Positions 55,748 to 64,000 of a DNA stretch of 64,000 nt are shown piece after piece (position 1 is the stretch's first letter; each line of letters starts with the position of its first letter). Under the pieces are notes generated by a model that was given only the letters and a program-made list of their open reading frames with translations, had not been told where the DNA came from and did not search any database. Location: NCBI GenBank assembly GCA_930367205.1, contig OV884014.1:76115104-76179103 (forward strand), given 5' to 3'. The DNA comes from Acanthosoma haemorrhoidale. Its lineage: Eukaryota; Arthropoda; Insecta; Hemiptera; Acanthosomatidae. A program made the position numbers and the translations under genes.

Positions 55748-58032
55748 GAGTCCTAAACAGATAGAAGTTATTTTTATAAATAATAATTAGATATTACAGC
55801 AGAAGGTTTACGCTCTCCAGAGCTTAATTTATTAAAATCATTAAATAAATCGTAAAATTGGTCTTTTCCTACTAGATGAAAATTTTTGTTATGGCCACGA
55901 CCGATATTGTCCTTTGTGGCTGGTTGAACTGGGGTAGACTTCCTACAAGCATTGGCTTCATGATGACGGGATATACCAACCTCTACCAGTCTTAATATTA
56001 AATAATGAATTATTTATATTATAACCACGAAATCGGGAGATGATTTTGTATGCGTTGTGAGAAATAGCTCGACTGCAGAAAGGTAGATAAATAGATCTTC
56101 AACTTTATAGGATTTTTTCTAAAATTCTTATAATCTATAAACTATGTGATCATCGAGAGATCTCTAGGCTTTGAAAAGTGTTAATTAAACACGCGTCATA
56201 AATATCAGGAACTTATCCTGAGGCGGCTCGACAGACAGACGGACAGAGGTGCGTGTACCGCGCAGATAAATCACAATCAAAGGGGGGTTTCGGCCTCAAC
56301 TAATAGGGAATCCCCCCCAAAGTGGGGAACTGGTTTTCGACGACCTGAGGGAGAACTCACCGGGCTGGTAGCCGGGCTAGAGCTGCTACTTATAGGGCCA
56401 TCGACGTCTTCTTTGTGGTAACTGTTCCCCGCCCGCTCAGGCCGTTTTATAGTTATAGAGGAGTTTGAGGTCGCATTTAATAATAAGGCTGTGTTTTATG
56501 CCGGTATAAACCGGACTGTTTGAGCCATTTAAACCAGACTACTTCACTTTTATCGCAGAGAGGATCTCGGATAGTTTACCTTTGTTATTAGGTATTTTAT
56601 ACTATGGTGATATTAGATAACACTTAGCATAATGAATGGCTACTTAATATTGTTATTTTGTCAGATTTGCTATACATTATGCAAAAGTATAAAATAACAC
56701 GTGGAATTATGTATATATCTCTATTTCTCGGTTCTACTAGTTCCAGGATTAATGAGACAATATATTGTTGATTTTAATCCACTTATGGAGATATTATAAT
56801 ATTACAAATATTAAGGTATAAGTCTTTGTTCTATGTTTTTGTGCTACTTGGAATGGCACTATGCGCTGTTTAAAGCATTAGTGAATAAAAAAAAATACTC
56901 ATGGCAAGACGTTATTTACTTAATCTAAACTAACAATCGGCATTTCGAGACATAAAATATTGCGTTGACTAACTTATAAAAGGATTTGTGAATTAGGAAT
57001 CATCGAGAAATTGTATTTTTACAGTCAATTTATGTATTTTTTCGATCTAAATATTCTAGTTTAGATAAACGGTTTGTGTACTGCTGATGTGTACTGATTT
57101 AAATATTTTTGCAATGGAACTACAGTTATCAAAGTAAAAGTAGGAACTGTTATATGTCTATATGTCAGAAGCGTGTGAATTAAATATAGGAAATATTATT
57201 AAGGGCGAAAGTGGGTAAAGGTAAAGGTTGCTTGGTGACCGAAAGACAGATGGCTGACACAAAGACGGATTGGAGTGACAAGCCATAAACAGTTGTCCAC
57301 TTAGAGTGAAGGCAGAAATAAGAAATCTATAGCCCAGGAGACAATGTGGTCTCGAGGCAGTGTAGAAGACGCGTCCTAAGCTTAGTTATAAGGAGGTGTT
57401 AAAAGATAAATTTTTAACACAAACACGAAAAGGTCAGCCGCAACGGGTCGGTAAGATAGAAAGTGTGGATAAACTCTGTTTAAATAGGAACGAGATAAAA
57501 GGATGACCTGGGACTCGTTCTCGGCGCGGTCCACGTGAACTCCCCACTTCTTAGGAAGACGTGGTCGAGATAGCCTCACTGTCTAGCTCCTGGGTGGAGA
57601 CCTAGAACGGAAGACTTGCTTACGTTGGTAGAGGACATTGCCCTTGAGGTTGCATCATCTATAGAAGGCATCATTGCATTGTAAGAATAATATCAGTAAC
57701 AATATTAGTATGTAATATTTTCATCATTTGGATTGATATTAATTTTTAATAATATATATTCTATAATGTATATTCTATTTTTATAAAATAAATTCCTTCT
57801 AATGATCATCACGTTAATTTATTAAGATAAATTACTTTGGGTTAAAAGCAATTGGGACAATATGTTGTGACAATATGATAATATTAATTAAATATTACTG
57901 AGCAAATATATTTTAGCATCACCTTATGCTGATGCAATATGGTCTGGATTTGATAGAGGGATAAAACAGTTGACAGAATTAAATAGTTAAATGTCACCAA
58001 AGTAAATCAAATACTTAAATTAGTCAGCTTGA
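55748..58032. other. unannotated; GC-moderate non-repeat blocks
   Basis: No gene is recognised. Blocks at 56220-56560 and 57180-57660 are GC-richer. The first includes AGATAAATCACAATCAAAGG and several TTTTAT-(A/G/C) strings, which could be transcription-factor sites, but this is only suggestive. Confidence 0.3.
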
Positions 58033-58240
58033 GCATGGCGTTGAGGGTAAGTGAGGTAGATATTATACAAAAAGGGTATATGTATCCATATAAAGATATA
58101 TTCTTCATGCATCTCCCTACATTTTATGTATTTAGATACAGTTAGATATATAACATACGTGAATATATTGGTATGCATGTAAGTATACAAAAATAAAAGA
58201 AACCCCTCATTTGACGAACGGAGCAGTACAATAGTAAGAA
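58033..58240. repeat. Dispersed repeat F, copy 2
   Basis: Direct-orientation partner of 43596-43775, with a short insertion (GATATATAACATACGTGAAT) relative to it. Family and function unknown. Confidence 0.7.
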
Positions 58241-60381
58241 AGTTACAATAGAATCATTAAATATATATATATGAACTCTCGAGATTGTCTTAGTCCTTTA
58301 CCGCCCTGTGGTTTTAGGCCAAGGTTCAGTTTTTTCGACTGCGTGACGAACGGACTGAATGAGTGACTGGTACTGTCGACAATGGGCACGACCGCCCAGG
58401 CAGTAGCAATTGTGATAAATCACAGGTACTGTCAGATAGCAGTTATAGGAGATCACGCCTCTTCAACGGTGACCGGTCGCAAGTCTTGTGAAAGCTCGCC
58501 TACTTACTGAAGGATCGCTCCTTGCGAAACAGGGAGCATTTGTATCCTTCATAATAACACGCAGGATATCCTACGAACGGTCTTTAATGCATCTGTCCAG
58601 GGGCGAATAAATCAGATTTTTCTTTTTCATGTCATTTTTTTTTTCCTAGTCCTATTTGCATCCTTGCTCAATTCGAAATTGCATCCAGTCAAGTACCTTG
58701 AGAAATCTTATCGATTGCAAATCATTCACAAGTCTATAACTTTATACTTCAGCAGTGGAGTCTTATAAATCACACAGCATAACCTTAATATATGCGATGT
58801 TATTGTAAACGAGCAGAAAATAGTACGTAGGTTTTCATGTGCTCTAAAACTAGTAAAGGTTTTCGCAATAAAGCTGTCAAGATTATTGTTTAATGGTTGT
58901 CAGGTTACTTCACACAGTGCATTTGCGAATTTTGAAAGGTCTCCATTTTCAGGGATGTAGCCTCATTGAACCCTTATTTATAGTAAACTTTTTGAAAAAG
59001 AATAATATTAAGGACTTTATGAGCATTTATTGATGAGTTATACCAAAGCATTATTGAAAGCATAACCTATCTCATAAAGTAATTATTTCTAGTCCGGCTT
59101 GACAACCAAAATGGGTACAATAATATTGCATAACCCTTACCAGGAATAATTTTTTTTTTTAAATTTCATTGTTTTTAATCAACAAAAATGAGTGAAAATG
59201 TGCAAGATTGGAAAAAAACATGGATTGCAAATAAATACTTTATAACGGCAATTATGATAGTAATGGTGATGATTTAGTTTGATAAAAAATAAATAAACGT
59301 CTAATGAAATTTTGATGTTAATAACTGGATGTGAATACTTAATTAGTTTTATTTTTTGTAAACTACATTGTGAACTGTTCTGCAAATATGCTTAAACGAC
59401 CTGTCTAAACGTGTGAAAAAAAAATTTCTCTTACCTGTCAATTCATTTATGTTGTGATTGTCTCTCTCATGAGAGGGATCATAACTTTACATATTTATAT
59501 TCTGAGTCAATAGTTGAAAAAGTTTAGAAGTCAACGAAACATTGCCGCATTTTTCCATTTTTTTTCATACTCTCCGTTTTCGGTTCTTGGTGTTGTGGAA
59601 TACACTTTTAAATTTTAATTTGGATAGAACCATATATTTTTTTTTTAATAAAATGCAATTATAAAATGGAAATCATTTGCCCTGGAAGTGTCGGAAGCGG
59701 GGCAACAGTTGAAGTAAAAATAATAAACTTGATTATTTATGATTGAAGTCCACAATTGGCGATAAATAATTGTAATATATCAATCGACAAACGATAAGCG
59801 ACCATTCGATTACCGGAGTCAATAAATGATATATTAAAGTCCGTATCTCTGACACCAGGGCTGTCATACATAACCGACTGCAGCGTCACTCGGAGGGGCT
59901 ATGTCTGCCAGGTGACACCAATTATGTCACGTCGCTCAGTCACGTCAAAATTTATGAGCCATTGGCTGATTGCGGAGTTAACTAGTGCTTGATAGATTGC
60001 CTTAGCCGTATACTGTACAAACAGAGAGGCCGAATCAAATTATAAAAAATTATATATAATACAGAAAAAAATTACAATATAATAAACCTCCATAAAGGTG
60101 TTTACAACCTTTATAAAGCATCAGGATCAATGCAAGTCTTGAAGATTAACTGCTACTGAATGGTCAAATTAGTTAACGCTGATTTGGAAAAATATGCCAA
60201 GTGAAGTATTTTTTATTTTGTTTTCACAAACGTTTTCAAGAAACTGTGACGCGGAGACTCCGGTTAACTCGGACAACTTTCCATATTCCACCTTTATGGT
60301 CTACGAACAGTTAATTCCGATGGAACTTCTGTTCACGAACTTTTTCAAATACAACTGTACAAAGCAACAAAACTCAAATAA
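58241..60381. other. unannotated; enhancer-like block at 59690-59990
   Basis: No gene is recognised. The block at 59690-59990 is of mixed composition with a dense set of homeodomain-like strings (TTGATTATTTATGATTG, AATTTATGAG) and TGTCA/TGACA strings. No repeat similarity is noticed, so it may be functional non-coding DNA, unproven. Confidence 0.3.
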
Positions 60382-60586
60382 TGTTATTTATTTTTATTTT
60401 TTTTCTTAGCTCTCAAACTTATAAAAATAGGATGTGGGAAAAATAAAGGAAAATTATTTTGGGCTAATGAGTGCCTTTCACTAAGGGGAGTCCCCCATTT
60501 GAAGGATGTATGAGAAGGATATAGGGTGTGGAATGCCTAAAGGAGGCGGGTGGAATCAGGAAGGTAGTGAGAGTCTACCGAGGGTG
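60382..60586 (-). mobile_element. Family B LINE 3' UTR fragment (copy B4)
   Basis: The reverse complement of the B1 untranslated region from about 6395 to the tail. Shared blocks are TTAGCTCTCAAACTTATAAA, AGGATGTGGGAAAAATAAAG, GGATATAGGGTGTGGAATGC and GAATCAGGAAGGTAGTGAGA. It has an 11-bp target-site duplication, AACTCAAATAA, at 60371-60381 and 60587-60597, and a T-rich (reversed poly-A) end on the left. It lacks the two hairpins found further upstream in B1. Confidence 0.88.
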
Positions 60587-60597
60587 AACTCAAATAA

Positions 60598-61108
60598 ATC
60601 CCGTATCCCTTGATTGAAAGACAGGCTATCATATCATATTTTTGGGAACGAAATAAACCGATTTTCGAACTGTGGATTTAAAAAGAACCAGTTATGATAA
60701 CGGCTTTCAGCTTCCAGACCACCGTTGTGTTTGTTAGCTCAGTCAATACACACTGCGGGACGAATACGTCAGATGATAACCAACCCTTGAAGTGGATAAA
60801 TGTAAGAGAAGAAGTGGTCCAGAACACTGATGACGGATAAGCGGACAACTTCCCCGTCAGACGTCCTCAAGACTTCACCACTTCTGCAATAAGATGACTA
60901 CTTTTGCTGAATATTCATGTCATGAGTCGCCTCGATGAAAAAAATACCGCGACTTGTAAATCAATCACAACTAATGGCCTGCAACCAGTTAGGGTTGTGG
61001 TGGATTGCGCAACATCAGTCAGCAACTTGTTTATTACTGCGCAGACCCCGGCACTCCACTCGTGTTCGGCGAATCGTCATTAATATTTATAGGGCGAGTA
61101 ATCGTCGA
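60598..61108. other. unannotated
   Basis: GC-moderate sequence leading to the minisatellite. The 62-residue frame at 60935-61123 ends inside the first repeat and shows no homology. Confidence 0.35.
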
Positions 61109-61764
61109 ATTATTTTAGCCTGATTGGTCAGGATGAAGAGATCTGAAGGCGTTTTTCCTTCCAATTTTTGATTTCAAAGAATTATTTTAGCCTGATTGGT
61201 CAGGATGAAGAGATCCGAAGGCGTTTTTCCTTCCAATTTTCAATTTCAACGGATTATTTTAGCCTGATTGGTCAGGATGAAGAGATCTGAAGGCGTTTTT
61301 CCTTCCAATTTTCAATTTCAACGGATTATTTTAGCCTGATTGGTCAGGATGAAGAGATCTGAAGGCGTTTTTCCTTCCAATTTTCAATTTCAACGGATTA
61401 TTTTAGCCTGATTGGTCAGGATGAAGAGATCCGAAGGCGTTTTTCCTTCCAATTTTCAATTTCAAACAATTATTTTAGCCTGATTGGTCAGGATGAAGAG
61501 ATCCGAAGGCGTTTTTCCTTCCAATTTTCAATTTCAACGGATTATTTTAGCCTGATTGGTCAGGATGAAGAGATCTGAAGGCGTTTTTCCTTCCAATTTT
61601 CGATTTCAAAGAATTATTTTAGCCTGATTGGTCAGGATGAAGAGATCTGAAGGCGTTTTTCCTTCCAATTTTCGATTTCAAAGAATTATTTTAGCCTGAT
61701 TGGTCAGGATGAAGAGATCCGAAGGCGTTTTTCCTTCCAATTTTCGATTTCAAAGGATTATTTT
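61109..61764. repeat. 72-bp minisatellite, nine units
   Basis: Units starting AGCCTGATTGGTCAGGATGA begin at 61117, 61189, 61261, 61333, 61405, 61477, 61549, 61621 and 61693, an exact 72-bp period with no indels. The array starts around 61109 and ends where TTATTTTT changes to AAACG at 61765. Each unit carries two inverted repeats: CCTGA-TTGG-TCAGG and GAAGG-CGTTTTT-CCTTC. Variation is confined to a C/T site in GATC(C/T)GAAGG and to the ending TTTC(A/G)ATTTCAA(CGG/AGAA/ACAA). All six frames contain stops, so it does not encode a repeated peptide. Confidence 0.95.
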
Positions 61765-61767
61765 TAA

Positions 61768-62035
61768 ACGTCCAAGAAAAGGTACCCACCAAACAAACAG
61801 AGGGCACCTGAAAAAAAAAATGAGTACAAAGGATTGAACGATGATGAATGTTATAATTTAATCAAAACTTTGGATCAATTGCGTAAATGCCCGTTTTATG
61901 ATCGGTCGGATAAATCAATCGAAGGTATAACCGATACTATTATTAACAAATGATTTGAAAAAGCTACCTTTATCGCAAATCAGATGGACGATGGCCGATC
62001 ATCAAAGGGGAAAAGTCAGGTTAGTATAGCGAACG
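61768..62035 (+). pseudogene. Coding-like frame with one in-frame TGA, unrecognised
   Basis: Starting right after a TAA at the minisatellite edge, one frame reads KKRYPPNKQRAPEKKNEYKG, then NDDECYNLIKTLDQLRKCPF and IEGITDTIINK, meets TGA at 61951-61953, and continues FEKATFIANQMDDGRSSKGK before losing character around 62030. Composition and continuity look like real protein, unlike other frames nearby. I do not recognise the family. Host exon, transposon protein and old viral insertion are all possible. The stop and the absence of a start suggest a broken fragment, unless TGA is at an exon edge. Confidence 0.35.
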
Positions 62036-62967
62036 GATCAGCAATGACCAGTCCGGTTTCAATCAGCGTTGCAGTACTTGGAGTGGTATTCCAGTATTCG
62101 ACGTTCCGCGATCTACCATCAATATAGTTGCCGGCATGAAATTAGACACTTGGGATGGAGGGGCTACTTGGCACAGTGTCGGCACAAACACGCGGACGGG
62201 GGACTAATCCCTAATTTGCTTATTGCGAAGTAAAGGGATCAAGTAATGGGATCAAGAAGAGAAGTGTGCACAGAGTGACAACAGGGCTTGCCATGTATTG
62301 CGGGTCTCACGCTTGCGATTTCTTGAAGGCAACTCTAGTTTCCAATACTTCAGATAATTTCAACTTTAGTTGTCACTTATAGGATGCAAAGGAGTTATAT
62401 TGATCTTGGATCGCGATTTCATGTATCCTGGCGTTTTCTCAGCGGAGTACAAGATGGTTGGTTGCCTTTGCTGTTAAATTACCAGCTTAACATTATTATA
62501 ACATATATTCATTTATTTCTTTTCGGCATTGTCTACGCTACTTCAAAAGAGCTAATTGTAGCTTCTGGTAATAAAACTGCACCTATTCTTAACACTGTAC
62601 AATGTGCACAAGAGAATCTAGTACAAAAGATTCTGTCATGGATACAACATCAAAGCATCGGCCGGCGACTTCAAAGCACAGGACATCTGCTACTGAGCTC
62701 CACATATTTTGTTCTGAACAATTAACTTAAACTTCTTGTATTATTTAAACTCCATTGACTTCTCTGCAGAGTAATGAATCTAGAGAGCACCGGATGTACC
62801 CAGTACAAGACACTTTTGTATTTATTTTTATTTTAATGGGCAGGTAAAATTCTGTACCCAAACTTGTAAGAGGTTGCCAACTCGAAACAGGACGCAAATT
62901 AAATTTTTAAGTTTCTTCGCATTACTTATAACGTGATATTATTTACATCCTTGGTTCCTGATATTAA
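62036..62967. other. unannotated; unrecognised ORF 62384-62725
   Basis: The plus-strand frame at 62384-62725 (113 residues) has a hydrophobic middle (IIITYIHLFLFGIVYAT) but no recognisable homology or context. GC-moderate sequence at 62040-62230 may belong to the element or gene fragment on its left. Confidence 0.3.
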
Positions 62968-63183
62968 GGTTTTGGGTCACCAAAAGCGCAAAAGAAATAT
63001 AAGGCAGTCGTCCCGAGTTTAATTGGTATTGGTATTGGAAATCAATTGGATGCTCCTTGCAATGTTGTTCATAATATTTTCCAAACAGAATTTTTTAAAA
63101 GGTTTAATGGTAACAAACCTACTTCAGCGAACTGCTACCCTACGCAACCTGAGCTCATTCTCTCCACCCATATCCTCTACTGA
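62968..63183 (+). pseudogene. Unrecognised 71-codon open frame without ATG
   Basis: Between TAA at 62965-62967 and TGA at 63181-63183 a frame reads GFGSPKAQKKYKAVVPSLIG, then NQLDAPCNVVHNIFQTEFFK and NGNKPTSANCYPTQPEL. The residue mixture is protein-like, but there is no start codon and no recognised family. It may be another piece of the fragment at 61768-62035, since both are on the plus strand within 1.2 kb. Confidence 0.25.
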
Positions 63184-64000
63184 TTAAAAACAAATTAGTC
63201 ACATTGTACAGGAATTAAACGAATAAAGAGTTGAAGGCTATAACTTTGCCTCTCCCCCCCTCTCCAAAGAAAAAAAAATATAATAAACCCCCCAACAAAC
63301 AGACAGACGGACAGACAAGTAACCTCGTCAGCTGTTGCTTCGGCAGCGGACGCGCGATATCAGCTGATCGCCCTGCTGATAAGCCCGCAGCTGCCATCAT
63401 CATCTACGTTGCCCATAGAATCATCAGTTGCAATTAGAGAATAATTCAATACCCGCTGCACCGCCAGTTAATGTACAACATAACGAGTCTGCGTTTAGCG
63501 GTCGGAATTAATTCACCGACATGCTAATGAGTCGAAAACTTACTGACGTCGTTCAAGGTACAGCATGTAATCTGCTGTTCTGACATTATTGAACACAATT
63601 TGGTACTTGCAACTGTTCAGTTAATTAATCAGTTATTAAATGTATCGTAAACAATTGTCAAAAACTAGAGTAAGTGGCTTTCATTGAGAGATATTACATT
63701 CAGCCAGCAGCCAAAGTTGCTTTGAGAGCACAAATGTTCATACACTCTCCTCGCCAAGTAGCGAATCATTATTTTATGTGTATTAAGGTTTTTTTTTATG
63801 GTTTATGGTCGACTACAAAACATGTTATAATGGAGTTACCGAATCTACTAAAAACGCGGGATATTCTCGTTCTGTATCAGTTACAGTTAATTTTTCGACT
63901 GTGGTGGGAAATGAGGTTTGGGACGTGTTCTGGCAATGGCTGGGGACAGAACGCGCGGACATTTTAATTTACCAATAATTGTGATGGGACCTTTTAAAAC
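63184..64000. promoter_or_regulatory. Possible regulatory block with three CAGCTG E-boxes
   Basis: CAGCTG occurs at 63329-63334, 63361-63366 and 63388-63393, within 65 bases, in a GC-richer segment, and is followed by homeodomain-like strings (TTGCAATTAGAG, GGAATTAATTCACC, GCTAATGAG). CAGCTG is bound by basic helix-loop-helix factors. Such grouping fits an enhancer, but no conservation data are available. The opposite-strand frames here are incidental, and the rest to 64000 holds nothing recognised. Confidence 0.3.

Noticed and set aside
61109..61764. CRISPR-like array
   Set aside because: The period is uniform and there are no variable spacers between conserved repeats. It is a simple tandem minisatellite in eukaryotic DNA.

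Overview
The window looks like repeat-rich, AT-rich nuclear DNA of an arthropod, most probably an insect. This is inferred from the transposon proteins: insect-type Jockey-like LINE reverse transcriptases, Tc1 and mariner transposases, tRNA-derived SINE heads and one tRNA-Lys-like sequence. I found no intact protein-coding host gene. Every longer frame I could recognise is a fragment of a mobile element. The rest are short, low-complexity or lie opposite a transposon frame. The window is best read as a gene desert or the inside of a very large intron.

Three families of non-LTR retrotransposon supply most of the recognisable sequence, nearly all as 5'-truncated copies. Family A (Jockey type) occurs at 353-614, 1345-2083, 15012-15243, 16265-16392, 28780-29120, 35008-35671, 45889-46080, 51229-51871 and 55388-55747, with diverged relatives near 3130-3245 and 29915-30310. 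Its copies keep a small terminal hairpin, and three are flanked by exact target-site duplications. Family B occurs at 5518-6600, 6615-6799, 40825-41057 and 60382-60586. Family C occurs at 6828-7258, 7901-8167, 21572-21649, 23804-25810, 33680-33990, 45730-46345, 47255-47735 and 53349-53790. Several copies are nested: B in the tail of B, B in a long-inverted-repeat element, A in C, and a mariner in C.

DNA transposons are a decayed Tc1-like element (21807-22882), two mariner-type copies that share the same inactivating lesions (23935-25071 and 38931-40128), and two elements with long inverted repeats (31229-31696 and 40205-41198). Three dispersed repeat pairs have no identity I can name: 8166-8470 with 11428-11733, 18110-18383 with 20601-20880, and 43596-43775 with 58033-58240.

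Other points of interest are a tRNA-Lys-like gene with a 4-base duplication in its anticodon arm (31000-31076), a near-match to a hammerhead ribozyme core (48457-48494), a 72-bp minisatellite of nine units with two hairpins per unit (61109-61764), a coding-like frame broken by one TGA directly after it, and a cluster of CAGCTG E-boxes at the right end. I see no single new system that joins these parts. The parts most worth checking are the minisatellite with its adjacent frame, the long inverted repeats, and the shared-lesion mariners.
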